Part shown: piece by piece, positions 37,647 through 47,961 of the stretch | How positions within the stretch are numbered: position 1 is the stretch's first letter | Layout: every line of letters begins with the position of its first letter | Origin: Lachnospiraceae bacterium | Lineage (GTDB): Bacteria; Bacillota; Clostridia; Lachnospirales; Lachnospiraceae | NCBI GenBank assembly: GCA_009780115.1 | Contig: WRAQ01000019.1 | Coordinates: 1-58,421, forward strand | Length of the DNA: 58,421 nt | Direction of reading: 5' to 3' | Program-made: the position numbers and the translations under genes | Notes under the pieces: model-generated | Told to the model about the DNA's origin: nothing | Database searches by the model: none | Seen by the model: only the letters and a program-made list of their open reading frames with translations

Positions 37647-38588
37647 TTAGTTTTCTTCGTCTTCTTCATTACGTTTCATTGATTCCTGGAAACGGCGGTA
37701 AAGCTCTTGGGTCGCATTATAACCCATTTTTTTCTGACGGTGGTTTACTGCTGCCGATTCGCAAATCAAAGCAACGTTCCGGCCCGGGCGGACGGGGATA
37801 CTATGACTGACGATTTTGTTGCCGAGATATTCAGTATACTCTTCTTCCAAACCAAGGCGGTCATATTGTTTTTCTTTATTCCAATCTTCAAGATGGACAA
37901 CGAGGTCGATGGATTGGGTATCTTTTACGCTGGATACGCCGAAAAGAGTTTTAATATCAATAATGCCAATTCCGCGAAGTTCAATAAAGTGCCGGGTAAC
38001 ATCAGGGGCAGAGCCAATTAAGGTATCATCACTAACCTTGCGGATTTCAACTGCATCGTCAGTAACAAGGCGATGGCCGCGTTTAATTAGTTCAAGGGCG
38101 GCTTCTGATTTTCCAATTCCACTTTCACCGATAATCAGGACACCTTCACCAAAAACGTCAACTAAAACGCCATGAATACGAATGCAGGGGGCTAGTTTTA
38201 CATTTAACCAGCGGATTATTTCCGCCATAAATGACGATGTCGATTTTCTCGTCATCAAAAGAGGGATTTTTCTTTCGATTGCAATCTTCAAAAATAATTC
38301 ATCCGGCTGGAGTTCACGGCTGAAAACGATGACCGGAATATCAAAAGAAAGTAATTTATCATAAATTTCTTCTTTCCGCTCTTGGGTAAAAGACTGCATA
38401 TACGCATATTCGACAAAGCCAATAATCTGTAAACGCTGGGCTTCATAATGCTCAAAATAACCGGCAAGCTGAAGGGCAGGGCGGTTAATATCCGGCACTG
38501 TAATCTTCGTTTTGCTAATATCAATCTCCGGGGTAAGGTTCTGCAATTTCATTTTTTCGATGATCCGGTTTAAGCTTACACTTTGCAT
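37647..38588 (-). CDS. hprK: HPr kinase/phosphorylase
   Basis: HprK phosphorylates Ser46 of HPr and Crh in response to glycolytic intermediates. The 313-residue protein has RIHGVLVDVFGEGVLIIGES, the P-loop GESGIGKS (154-161), and the C-terminal IPVRPGRNVALICE segment. I begin at ATG 38588, where AGGAG precedes MQSVSLNR; 28 upstream codons have no site. Its substrate, the Ser46-only HPr, is three genes downstream. Confidence 0.95.
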   Translation of the reverse strand: MQSVSLNRIIEKMKLQNLTPEIDISKTKITVPDINRPALQLAGYFEHYEAQRLQIIGFVEYAYMQSFTQERKEEIYDKLLSFDIPVIVFSRELQPDELFLKIAIERKIPLLMTRKSTSSFMAEIIRWLNVKLAPCIRIHGVLVDVFGEGVLIIGESGIGKSEAALELIKRGHRLVTDDAVEIRKVSDDTLIGSAPDVTRHFIELRGIGIIDIKTLFGVSSVKDTQSIDLVVHLEDWNKEKQYDRLGLEEEYTEYLGNKIVSHSIPVRPGRNVALICESAAVNHRQKKMGYNATQELYRRFQESMKRNEEDEEN

Positions 38589-38668
38589 AAGGCTCCTATC
38601 TGGTGGTTTTAAGACTTGCAAACCAACATTTATTATTATAGCAACAATATAGGGTAAAGTAAAGGCAC

Positions 38669-40555
38669 TCACCCCGGCCGGAAAAATCCGTAAATAACCT
38701 CCGCCGCCGCTTTAGGAATCTCCGGAAGGGCGGAAAGGGTCTCGACTGAAGCGGCTTTTATTTCGTCGATTGACTTAAAATGGCGCATCAGGGCTTTACG
38801 CCGGGCCGGGCCGATACCGGGGATTTCATCAAGGACCGACTTGACCTGGGCTTTTCCGCGTAATGAGCGGTGAAACTCAATCGCAAAACGGTGGGCTTCT
38901 TCCTGGATACGGGTCAGTAGTTTGAAACCTTCACTGTTTTTTTCGACCGGGATTTCTTCATTATGATAAAATAAGCCACGGGTGCGGTGGTTATCATCTT
39001 TGACCATTCCACAGACAGGGATATCAATCTTCAGTTCCCTTAGTACTTGCAAAGCAATATTTACCTGCCCTTTGCCGCCGTCCATCAAAATAAGGTCGGG
39101 AAATTTGGTGAAGCTGCCAAATTCTTTTTCCAGGCCTTTTTCTTTAAGCTCGGCCTGCTCAATCGTGCCGTGGGTCAGTCTTCTGGTTAAAACTTCTTTC
39201 ATACAGGCGTAATCATCCGGCCCGCTGACGGTTTTTATTTTAAATTTGCGGTAATCACTGCGTTTCGGTTTTCCTTTTTCATATACAACCATTGAGCCAA
39301 CATTGGCAAACCCACTGATATTGGAAATATCAAAAGCTTCAAGCCGGTGAATTTGGGATAAATTAAGCCAGCCGGCAATTTCTTTTACTGCGCCGATAGT
39401 CCGGCCTTCTTCGCGTTTAATTCTTTCTTTGTCCTGACTTAAAATAAGGGCGGCGTTTTTGGTTGCGAGTTCGACCATTTTTTCTTTATCCCCGATTTTG
39501 GGAATTTTAATATAAACCCGGCTCCCGCGTTTTTTGCTAAGCCACTGTTCAAGGATTTCAATATCATCGATTTCTTCGGGAAGTACTAATTCCCGGGGGA
39601 TAAAAGGGGTCCCGGCATAAAACTGTTTGATAAAATCCAGAATAATCTGGCGGGATACAGTTTCGATGGTATGGGTCATATAAAAATGTTCACGGCCAAT
39701 CAGTTTGCCGTCACGGATAAAAAAGACCTGAACAACGCTTTCATTTTCAGCGGTTGCAATGGCAATAATATCTTTATCCTCACCATCGGTATCGGTTACT
39801 TTTTGGCGCAGTGCAACCTTTTCAACACTTTGGTACAAATCACGGTAACGAATCGCTTCCTCAAAATCGGTGTTTTCTGACGCTTGTGTCATTTTTTGCA
39901 TGAGGTCTTTCAAAGTTGCCTGATAACTTCCGTTAAGAAAATCAACTGCTGCCCGAATCCGGCTTGCATAATCTTCTTTTGTAACATATTCCTGACAAGG
40001 AGCGCAACATTGTTTGATATGATAATTAAGACAGGCGCGGCCGCTTCCAATCTCGCGGGGTAAACTGCGGTTGCAATTACGTAGCTGATATAATTTATTT
40101 ATCAGTTCAATACTTTCCCTGACTGCGGCGGCACTGGCGTACGGGCCGAAGTAGCGGGAGCGGTCTTTCTTCATTTCTCGGGAAAAGAGCACACGGGGAT
40201 ATTCCTCGCCAAGGGTAACTTTAATATAAGGATAGGTTTTGTCGTCCTTTAACAGGGTATTATAACGGGGGGAATATTCTTTAATAAGATTGTTTTCAAG
40301 TACAAGGGCTTCAAGTTCAGAGTCGGTCATGATAAATTCAAAGCGGCTGATTAAGGAAACCATTTTGTCGATTTGCGGGCCGCGGCCGGTCACGAAATGG
40401 CCGCTTTGTTCATTTAAGCCCCGAAAATAAGACCTGACCCGGCTTCTAAGGTTTTTGGCTTTGCCCACGTAAAGAATGGTATCATTTTCATCATGCATGA
40501 GATAGACACCGGGGTTTTGAGGGAGTTTCTTTAGTTCGTTTTCGAAGTTAGGCAT
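38669..40555 (-). CDS. uvrC: Excinuclease ABC subunit C
   Basis: UvrC makes both incisions in nucleotide excision repair. The 628-residue protein has an N-terminal GIY-YIG nuclease ([20 protein letters not shown]), a central UvrB-binding motif ([12 protein letters not shown]), an RNase-H-like nuclease half, and a C-terminal helix-hairpin-helix ([13 protein letters not shown]). It is followed closely by hprK. Confidence 0.97.
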   Translation of the reverse strand: MPNFENELKKLPQNPGVYLMHDENDTILYVGKAKNLRSRVRSYFRGLNEQSGHFVTGRGPQIDKMVSLISRFEFIMTDSELEALVLENNLIKEYSPRYNTLLKDDKTYPYIKVTLGEEYPRVLFSREMKKDRSRYFGPYASAAAVRESIELINKLYQLRNCNRSLPREIGSGRACLNYHIKQCCAPCQEYVTKEDYASRIRAAVDFLNGSYQATLKDLMQKMTQASENTDFEEAIRYRDLYQSVEKVALRQKVTDTDGEDKDIIAIATAENESVVQVFFIRDGKLIGREHFYMTHTIETVSRQIILDFIKQFYAGTPFIPRELVLPEEIDDIEILEQWLSKKRGSRVYIKIPKIGDKEKMVELATKNAALILSQDKERIKREEGRTIGAVKEIAGWLNLSQIHRLEAFDISNISGFANVGSMVVYEKGKPKRSDYRKFKIKTVSGPDDYACMKEVLTRRLTHGTIEQAELKEKGLEKEFGSFTKFPDLILMDGGKGQVNIALQVLRELKIDIPVCGMVKDDNHRTRGLFYHNEEIPVEKNSEGFKLLTRIQEEAHRFAIEFHRSLRGKAQVKSVLDEIPGIGPARRKALMRHFKSIDEIKAASVETLSALPEIPKAAAEVIYGFFRPG

Positions 40556-40595
40556 AAGCTATTGGTTAATCGTGAATCAATGTCATTTAACAGGC

Positions 40596-40614
40596 AAGGA
40601 AGGCAAAAACAACT
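40596..40614. repeat. 19 bp direct repeat, copy 1
   Basis: AAGGAAGGCAAAAACAACT lies 23 bp beyond the ftsH stop. An identical 19-mer lies at 45921-45939, 16 bp beyond the DUF4097 stop. A 19 bp match is unlikely by chance here. Confidence 0.65.
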
Positions 40615-40637
40615 AGGAGTTACCACAAGTTATTATT

Positions 40638-42917
40638 TCAATCTGACGGTCTTCGTGAAAAACGTCCGATTGAGCCGGGTTCAGTTTCCGGCTCTACCGC
40701 CGGCTCTTCCACCGACCCTTCCACTGACTCCTCCACCTGTTCTTCTGCCGGCTCTTCCAACGATTCTTCCGCCAGCTCTTCTACCGGCTCCAATGACTCT
40801 TCCGCCTGTTCTTCAACATAATCATCATCAATCGTTACGTCCAAAACTGAACCAAGCTTCGTTTCATCGGTTTTTTCTTTTATCTCTTCTTGTAGTTTTT
40901 CTTCTTTGGTTGCCAGGCTGGGGCGTTTTTCGGTATTTTCTTTGCCTTCTTTTTCCGGTTCGGGTTCCGGCAACCCTTTTGCTTCGCGGTAAATTTTCAT
41001 AAATTCTTTGCCGCTGATAGTTTCTTTTTCAATTAAATAGTCGGCTAATTCGTCCATTAATTCACGGTTGCCGGAAAGAAGTTCTTTTGCTTCGTCATAA
41101 CAAGCCTTCATAACCGTCATAATTTCCGCATCAATTTCCGCAGCAGTAACATCAGCACAGGTTAAATGGGCACCGCCGCCAAGATATTCGCTTTCAACCG
41201 TAGCAAGTCCCATCAGGCCGAATTTTTTGCTCATTCCGAAACGGGTAATCATATTGCGGACAATATTCGTCGCCTGCTCAATATCATTGGCGGCCCCGGT
41301 TGTTACCGTATCGAACACCAGTTCTTCGGCGGCGCGGCCGGCTAATAACGAAACTAAACGGTCGTGTAGTTCTGCTTTGGTTTGGAGATATTTTTCTTCC
41401 TCGGGGACATGCATTACATAACCTAGTGCGCCCATCGTCCGGGGGACAATGGTAATTTTCTGCACCGGTTCGGAGTTCTTCTGTAAAGCACTCACAAGGG
41501 CATGGCCAACTTCATGATAAGAAACGATTTTCCGTTCCTCTTTGCTCATAATCCGGTCTTTTTTTTCTTTGCCGACAAGAACCTGTTCAACAGCATCAAA
41601 TAAATCTTTTTGGGTCACATAATCACGCCCGCGCTGAACGGCATTAATGGCGGCTTCATTTATCATATTCGCCAGGTCAGCGCCAACTGCCCCGCTGGTT
41701 GCGAGGGCAATTGCATCAAGGTCAACGGTTTCGTCCATCGCTACATCTTTGGCATGGACTTTTAATATCTCAACCCTTCCGCGTAAATCAGGTTTGTCAA
41801 CGATAATCCGGCGGTCAAAACGGCCGGGGCGGAGTAAGGCTTTATCCAAAATCTCCGGACGGTTGGTTGCACCAAGAATTAAAACGCCTTTCGAAGTATC
41901 AAACCCATCCATCTCGGAAAGCAGTTGATTTAAAGTTTGTTCCCGCTCTTCATGGCCGCCGCCGAATTTGTTGTCACGGCTCCGGCCAATCGCATCGATT
42001 TCATCGATAAAAATAATACAGGGGGCATTTTTCCCGGCATCTTTGAACAAATCACGGACCCGGGATGCACCGACACCAACATACATTTCAATAAAGTCGG
42101 AACCGGAAAGGGAAAAAAACGGGACATGCGCTTCACCGGCGACCGCTTTTGCAAGCAAAGTTTTACCGGTCCCGGGCGGGCCGACCAACAGGGCGCCCTT
42201 CGGCAATTTCGCCCCGATTTTTGCATACCGGCCGGGGTTGTGCAGGAAATCAACGACTTCCTGTAATGATTCTTTGGCTTCATCTTCACCGGCAACATCA
42301 GCGAAGGTGATACCGGTATCTTTCTGAACATAGATTTTCGCATTGCTTTTACCAACATTAAACGGGCCGCCGCCTTTCGACATCCGGCGGAAAAGAAAGC
42401 TTAACAACGCCCACATCATCAGGATTGGCAAAACATAACTCAATACTAAGCTAAGCAGCCACTGGGAATTGTCTGTTACCTGCCCTTTTATTTCGACTTT
42501 GCCGTATTGTAAAAGGCGGGCGGTTAAAGTATCATCATCTTCGACCTTTCCCGTATAATAGGTAACTTGCGACGGCTGGCTGTAACCATATGAAAACTGC
42601 TGTTGTGCCATTGGTATATTAACCGGGGTAATCGTAATCCGGTCACTTCCAATCACGACCGATACAACTTCACCGGCATCAAGCATCCGTAAAAATTCGT
42701 TGTAGGGGATTTCTATAACCGTAGAACCACTTAGCATCCGCATAAATGAGCTTACCAAAACCAGGGTAATCAGCGAGGCAATCAGAAACAGGATGATGCT
42801 TTGCTTCTTTGGGTCATTTCCGCCGGATCCGGGGCCGGAAGGTTTTTGATTATTATCATTGTTATTATTTCCCGAACCGGTACCGGGAATATCAAATTCG
42901 TTTAGGTTTTTGTCCAA
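40638..42917 (-). CDS. ftsH: ATP-dependent zinc metalloprotease FtsH
   Basis: FtsH is a membrane AAA+ protease that extracts and degrades membrane and regulatory proteins. The 759-residue protein has an Asn/Gly-rich N-terminal tail, membrane segments at 41-58 and ~153-175, Walker A GPPGTGKT (246-253), the second region of homology, and the zinc motif HEVGH (~467). After ~630 it carries a long acidic tail of Glu, Pro, Val and Ala repeats, absent from most homologues. hflK/hflC partners lie elsewhere in the window. Confidence 0.97.
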   Translation of the reverse strand: MDKNLNEFDIPGTGSGNNNNDNNQKPSGPGSGGNDPKKQSIILFLIASLITLVLVSSFMRMLSGSTVIEIPYNEFLRMLDAGEVVSVVIGSDRITITPVNIPMAQQQFSYGYSQPSQVTYYTGKVEDDDTLTARLLQYGKVEIKGQVTDNSQWLLSLVLSYVLPILMMWALLSFLFRRMSKGGGPFNVGKSNAKIYVQKDTGITFADVAGEDEAKESLQEVVDFLHNPGRYAKIGAKLPKGALLVGPPGTGKTLLAKAVAGEAHVPFFSLSGSDFIEMYVGVGASRVRDLFKDAGKNAPCIIFIDEIDAIGRSRDNKFGGGHEEREQTLNQLLSEMDGFDTSKGVLILGATNRPEILDKALLRPGRFDRRIIVDKPDLRGRVEILKVHAKDVAMDETVDLDAIALATSGAVGADLANMINEAAINAVQRGRDYVTQKDLFDAVEQVLVGKEKKDRIMSKEERKIVSYHEVGHALVSALQKNSEPVQKITIVPRTMGALGYVMHVPEEEKYLQTKAELHDRLVSLLAGRAAEELVFDTVTTGAANDIEQATNIVRNMITRFGMSKKFGLMGLATVESEYLGGGAHLTCADVTAAEIDAEIMTVMKACYDEAKELLSGNRELMDELADYLIEKETISGKEFMKIYREAKGLPEPEPEKEGKENTEKRPSLATKEEKLQEEIKEKTDETKLGSVLDVTIDDDYVEEQAEESLEPVEELAEESLEEPAEEQVEESVEGSVEEPAVEPETEPGSIGRFSRRPSD

Positions 42918-43038
42918 AATGTTTTCCTCTCGTTTCTATCATTCCTAATTATAAGTGTTCAAATACCTAAAAGCAATGTTTTAATTGTGAAATATCAATA
43001 AACTTTGCAAAACTATCAACTATTTGTTATACTAAAAA

Positions 43039-43087
43039 AGTGATGCCCGGCGGCATCACTTCTAAGAGTTTGCTTCGCAAACTCCTT
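43039..43087. repeat. Two adjacent hairpins in the ftsH-DUF1846 divergent region
   Basis: AAGTGATGCC/GGCATCACTT and GAGTTTGC/GCAAACTC form neighbouring perfect hairpins. Their layout recalls the two-hairpin plan of family 1, but the sequences differ. Confidence 0.5.
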
Positions 43088-43126
43088 AAATGGTTTATGT
43101 AACTGCATAATTGAATGGGTTTTTAT

Positions 43127-44614
43127 ATGAAAATTGGGTTTGATAATAATAAATATGTCACCTTGCAGTCAGACAAAATAGCCAAGCGGATTGAGCAGTT
43201 TAATAACAAGCTGTATCTTGAGTTTGGCGGCAAGCTGTTTGATGACAATCATGCCGCCCGGGTTCTTCCGGGTTTTCTTCCTGACAGCAAGCTTAAAATG
43301 CTCTTGAAATTAAAGGGGCAGTTGGAAATTGTCATCGTTATTAGTGCTGATTCCATCGAAAAAAACAAAATCCGCGGAGATTTAGGTATTACTTATGACC
43401 AAGAATTATTGCGTTTAATCGATGCTTTCCGCAATCTTGATTTGTACGTAAGTAATGTTGTAATCACCCGCTATAGCGGACAAGCGGCCGCCGACAAATT
43501 CCGTCAAAAATTGTCCTCATTGAGTATCAAATCATACTTGCATTATGATATTGAAGCATATCCAAGCAATATCGAGCGGATTGTCAGCGATGAGGGTTTC
43601 GGCAAAAACGATTTTATCGAGACAACAAGGCCGTTAGTTGTTGTCACCGCCCCCGGCGGGGGAAGCGGCAAAATGGCGACCTGCCTTTCGCAATTATACC
43701 ACGAACACAAGCGGGGTATTACGGCCGGTTATGCGAAATTTGAAACCTTTCCGATTTGGAACAAACCACTCCGGCACCCGGTCAATCTTGCATACGAAGC
43801 CGCTACTGCTGATTTGGATGACATCAATATGATTGACTCCTTTCATCTTGAAGCATATGATACCCAAGCAATTACTTATAATCGTGATGCCGAGGTTTTT
43901 CCGGTCCTTAGTGCAATATTTGAAAAAATTCTTGGTTATTGCTTATATAAATCACCTACCGATATGGGGGTAAATATGGTCGGCGACTGTATCATCGATG
44001 ATGAAGTCTGCCAGGCCGCCGCAAAACAGGAAATTTTGCGCCGTTATTATCAGGCGCAATATGACTTGAAAAACGACCGCGTTAATAAAGATATTATCCA
44101 AAAATTAGAATTATTAATGCAACAAGCGCTAGTTACCAAGGAAGACCGCCGGGTGGTTTCCGATTCTCTGCTCCGTCAGGAAGTTACCGGTTATCCGGCG
44201 GCGGCAATCGAGTTAAAGACAGGTGAAATCGTCACCGGCAAAACATCTGATTTGCTTGGGGCAATGGCTGCCGCTTTGCTTAATTCGCTTAAAATTTTGG
44301 CCGGGATTGAGGATGACCGGCTGCTTGTTTCACCAAAATCAATCCAGCCGATTCAAATTCTTAAAACTAATTATCTTGGCAGTATTAACCCGCGCTTACA
44401 TACTGATGAAATTTTGATTGCCCTCTCGACAAGCGCTTCCGAGGACCCGGCAGCAAGGCTGGCCCTGGAGCAGCTTCCAAAGCTAAATGGCTGCGAAGCT
44501 CATTCAACAGTCATCATGTCACCGGTTGATGAAAACATTATCCGGCGGCTCGGGCTTAACTTAACCTGCGAACCGGTTTATGAAACCAAAAGGCTTTTTC
44601 ACAAAATGGCATAA
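43127..44614 (+). CDS. DUF1846 family protein
   Basis: This 495-residue protein matches DUF1846, which begins MKIGFDNNKY and has LYLEFGGKLFDDNHAARVLP. A P-loop-like segment TAPGGGSGKMATCLSQ (~170-186) suggests nucleotide binding, but the family function is unknown. I start at ATG 43127, the position of the family N-terminus; no strong ribosome binding site is seen. It ends before a hairpin of the AAAACAA/TTGTTTT type at about 44630-44655. Confidence 0.85.
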   Translation: MKIGFDNNKYVTLQSDKIAKRIEQFNNKLYLEFGGKLFDDNHAARVLPGFLPDSKLKMLLKLKGQLEIVIVISADSIEKNKIRGDLGITYDQELLRLIDAFRNLDLYVSNVVITRYSGQAAADKFRQKLSSLSIKSYLHYDIEAYPSNIERIVSDEGFGKNDFIETTRPLVVVTAPGGGSGKMATCLSQLYHEHKRGITAGYAKFETFPIWNKPLRHPVNLAYEAATADLDDINMIDSFHLEAYDTQAITYNRDAEVFPVLSAIFEKILGYCLYKSPTDMGVNMVGDCIIDDEVCQAAAKQEILRRYYQAQYDLKNDRVNKDIIQKLELLMQQALVTKEDRRVVSDSLLRQEVTGYPAAAIELKTGEIVTGKTSDLLGAMAAALLNSLKILAGIEDDRLLVSPKSIQPIQILKTNYLGSINPRLHTDEILIALSTSASEDPAARLALEQLPKLNGCEAHSTVIMSPVDENIIRRLGLNLTCEPVYETKRLFHKMA

Positions 44615-44721
44615 CCAGCAGGAAAACAAGCGCGAGCGGAGTGAGCATTTGTTTTCAACTGGTTTGCCAACGATAGACCGAAGGTCTAGAGTTGCTGCAA
44701 GTTAATAAATAGGAGTAAAAA

Positions 44722-45896
44722 ATGAAATATCGTTTAGACCGCAAAGGTAATCAAATCTCCGTCCTTGGTTACGGTTGTATGCGCTTTTCCCGGAGCGGCG
44801 GGCGGATTGATTTGGACAAAGCCGAAAAAGAATTAATGTTCGCTATTGAAAACGGGATTAACTATTTCGACACCGCTTATATCTACGGGGGCAGTGAAGC
44901 CGCCCTCGGTGAAATTTTAAGCCGCAATAATATCCGCGAAAAGATTTATCTTGCTACCAAACTTCCTCATTATCTTATCCGTTCGGTTGCCGGGGTCGAA
45001 AAAACTTTTAATGAACAGCTCAAACGGTTAAAAACCGATTATCTTGATTATTATCTCATGCATATGCTAAATGATGCAGTTACTTGGGAAAAACTGGCGG
45101 AATCAGGTATCACTGACTGGCTTGAAGAAAAATTAGCCGGCGGGCAAATCCGCCAAATCGGTTTTTCTTATCATGGCAACAGTGAGAGTTTTTCCCGGCT
45201 GCTTGATGCTTATGATTGGGATTTCTGCCAAATTCAATACAATTATCTCGATGAAAACTCACAAGCCGGAGTCCGCGGGCTCAAATATGCTGCGGAAAAA
45301 GGGATACCGGTTATCGTAATGTGCCCGCTTAGGGGCGGCCGCCTCGTGGATCAGCTTCCGCAAAAGGCAGTTGACTTGATATTAAACGATACCAAAAACC
45401 GTACCGCAACCGGGCTTGCGTTTGACTGGTTGTGGAACCAGCCGGAGGTGACATGTGTGCTCTCCGGGATGAATAGTATGGAAATGGTTACAGAAAATAT
45501 CAAGAATGCCGCGAACGCCAAGGCCTTAGCATTTGATGATTATGATTATGATTTAATTGACAATATCCGCCGGGAAATTATGCATAGTACAAAAGTCGTC
45601 TGCACCGGCTGCGGTTATTGTATGCCTTGCCCCAAAGGGGTTGATATTCCGCTTGCTTTTTATAGTTATAATATGCTCTATTCCAACAAAACCGGGATTA
45701 AAAGGGAGTATATGCAATCTACGGCATTACGCAAGCAACAAAGCAGCATCTCCCAATGTAATGATTGCGGCAAATGTGAAAAAGTCTGCCCCAAGCCCTG
45801 CCCATCCGCGCCGAACTAAAAAATGCCGCGAGAAAACTCGAGACATTTTCCTATAAGTTCGTGAGATGGGCCGTTAAAACATTTAGGTTATTCTAA
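44722..45896 (+). pseudogene. 4Fe-4S aldo/keto reductase, C-terminus frameshifted
   Basis: The enzyme begins at 44722 (GGAG upstream) and has GYGCMRFSR, the catalytic Asp and Tyr in FDTAYIYGG, and two ferredoxin-type Cys groups (CTGCGYCMPCPKG and CNDCGKCEKVCP). The frame closes at 45819 (365 codons) with an atypical tail, KPCPSAPN. If the run of four C at 45789-45792 had five, the frame would continue 34 codons to 45896 as QALPIRAELKNAARKLETFS, the normal end of this family. The protein may work without that tail, or the base may be missing by error. Confidence 0.75.
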
Positions 45897-45920
45897 AAGA
45901 GCAAAAAGCTTCGTGTATAA

Positions 45921-45939
45921 AAGGAAGGCAAAAACAACT
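45921..45939. repeat. 19 bp direct repeat, copy 2
   Basis: This is identical to 40596-40614. Both copies lie just past the stop of a minus-strand gene and read AGTTGTTTTTGCC toward that gene's downstream side. Confidence 0.65.
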
Positions 45940-45955
45940 CGAAATCGCATTAGGC

Positions 45956-46909
45956 CTACCTACTTACCCTCACACCCCCACTATTCGCTTTTAATGCCAC
46001 CGTATACACCGGCTCACTCCCAACCACCCCATTAGCACTATTACCCCGGCTGTTAAATGACAGGCTGCCCTCAAAATCCGTTCTAATCGACCCGCTGCTG
46101 GTATCGGCGGAGAATCTAAAGGAACTGTCGGACGGCAAATCAAGATTAATACTTCCGCTGCTTGTCGTTGCACTAACATCACCTTTAAGTTCGGTTATGC
46201 CAATCCGGATTGCCCCGCTATTAGCTTTTGCATTTATACCTCCGCTGATATTATCTACCCGGATTGTCCCGCTGCTGGCATCTATATCAGCTAAGCCGCC
46301 AATCCGATCGATTGTTATTGAGCCGCTGTTAGCTTTAACCGTTGAATTTCCGTTTATCTCATTTATTTTAATCGATCCGCTGCTTGCCCGCAAGTTAACC
46401 TTTCCTGCCGTCAAACTATTTAAGTTAATCGTACCGCTATTTGCTTCAAAAGATAAGCGGTCACCAACAAAAACAAGTTCTGATTTGATATTGCCGCTGC
46501 TGGCTTTCGCATTAATATTACCCGCATAATTTTTCGGGAGATAAATCTCAATCCGGTCGCTAATCATTCCAAACCCAAAAGAAAAAAGATTTATATGCTG
46601 CTCACTGCGGATGGTAACCGTTTGCCCGCTTTGACGGATATCTGCCTTACGCGCCGAATTACCGTAATATTCTTTAACTATCAACTCATTACTATCACTT
46701 TGCAGAAAATAAATATTATCCGAAGAAACCGTTATATCAAGTGCTGTTTTTTCATCAATACTTAAATTTGTTGTATGCCGCAAGCTGGCATTGCCACCGC
46801 CCATATAAAATCCTCCTCTTGGCATATATATTATCATAAAGATACAGAAAGCTAATATGAATGATAAAAAAATTACCATTGCTAATCCCACCTTTGAATT
46901 TATTTTCAT
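45956..46909 (-). CDS. DUF4097 family beta-strand-repeat envelope protein
   Basis: This 317-residue protein has one N-terminal membrane segment (~6-27), then a right-handed beta-type repeat of alternating SSGSI and NSGSI turns, as in the DUF4097 adhesin-like fold. No enzyme motif is visible. The start at 46909 has GGGAG 5 nt upstream. It is downstream of an XRE regulator that carries membrane segments, a combination often seen with such stress-related envelope genes. Confidence 0.8.
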   Translation of the reverse strand: MKINSKVGLAMVIFLSFILAFCIFMIIYMPRGGFYMGGGNASLRHTTNLSIDEKTALDITVSSDNIYFLQSDSNELIVKEYYGNSARKADIRQSGQTVTIRSEQHINLFSFGFGMISDRIEIYLPKNYAGNINAKASSGNIKSELVFVGDRLSFEANSGTINLNSLTAGKVNLRASSGSIKINEINGNSTVKANSGSITIDRIGGLADIDASSGTIRVDNISGGINAKANSGAIRIGITELKGDVSATTSSGSINLDLPSDSSFRFSADTSSGSIRTDFEGSLSFNSRGNSANGVVGSEPVYTVALKANSGGVRVSR

Positions 46910-47007
46910 TAAAACTCCCATCTGCCTGTTTTAGCAGGCGTACAAATCAGGATTATGAAAGGTTCATCTTTCATTTTATATCCTTTCTAGCATAAAAAGT
47001 GTTTGAA

Positions 47008-47796
47008 TTATATATCAATTATGTCGTCATCTTCCGGTTCCTTAAAGCCTCTCAAACTCCTAAAATATGAAACAAGCGGATAATAAATCGGAATCGTCAG
47101 GAAAATTACCCACCCGGGATGCCAGACATTTGCATAAAAACCCATGATTAAGAAAACCAAAGTTGCAAGGACCGGATAAGCAAAAATATGGGCATTCTTT
47201 TTATTAATCGCATCAACTAATGTATACCAAAGCGGTATCAAAAGGAATAATAACCAACCCGGATGCCAAAGGTTAAAAAATACGCTAATAAAAATATAAA
47301 CGATTATAATCAGGATTGTCATCGGAAATTTCTGTTTTTGATTAGTTTTGTACCAATCATGCTCATACTTTACACCATTTACGAAAACACCATCTCCATC
47401 AATATCTACCTTTTCGTTTGAGCTGCGGTCATCGACATGAATACCGTCCCAGCCGACCCGGACTTCACTTCCGTCTTTGTCAATAACATGAATACCTTTC
47501 ATACTTATGTTTACATAATCTGAACGCTTTATATCATCTTCAGTTTCATAACAGGTGTTATTATTCTCTTCGGCTTCACGTTTCGGGATTTCATCATCAG
47601 TCTGTAATAGTTCATCTAATGAAATTCCGTATAATCTTGCCAGCAAAATCAAATTGTCAGTATCGGGGGAAGCTTCAGCCCGTTCCCATTTGCTGACTGC
47701 TTGGCGCGAAATACCTAATTTCTCTGCTAATGCTTCTTGAGAATAATTATTAGTTTTACGTAAGTTTACCAGTCTGTTAGCAATTTCAATATTCAT
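47008..47796 (-). CDS. XRE family regulator with C-terminal membrane segments
   Basis: Residues ~6-62 form a standard helix-turn-helix (YSQEALAEKLGISRQAVSKWE). The middle is a polar linker, and the C-terminal ~110 residues form about four membrane segments containing the repeated motif LWHPGW / VWHPGW. A membrane-tethered regulator could sense envelope state and control the DUF4097 gene, which starts 98 bp later. The promoter is not clear. Confidence 0.85.
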   Translation of the reverse strand: MNIEIANRLVNLRKTNNYSQEALAEKLGISRQAVSKWERAEASPDTDNLILLARLYGISLDELLQTDDEIPKREAEENNNTCYETEDDIKRSDYVNISMKGIHVIDKDGSEVRVGWDGIHVDDRSSNEKVDIDGDGVFVNGVKYEHDWYKTNQKQKFPMTILIIIVYIFISVFFNLWHPGWLLFLLIPLWYTLVDAINKKNAHIFAYPVLATLVFLIMGFYANVWHPGWVIFLTIPIYYPLVSYFRSLRGFKEPEDDDIIDI

Positions 47797-47961
47797 AATT
47801 TAATAACTCCTTCCAGCGCCAAAATTATTTTAACGCAATTTATTGCATTTGTACTGTTTGCGGCATAGCCGTTATGGGGTAATTATATGCGCAACCACTA
47901 AGGTTGCACTACCAATTCTAGCTTTCATCGCAGCAACTATTGGTTGCGGGCGGCAAAAAAC

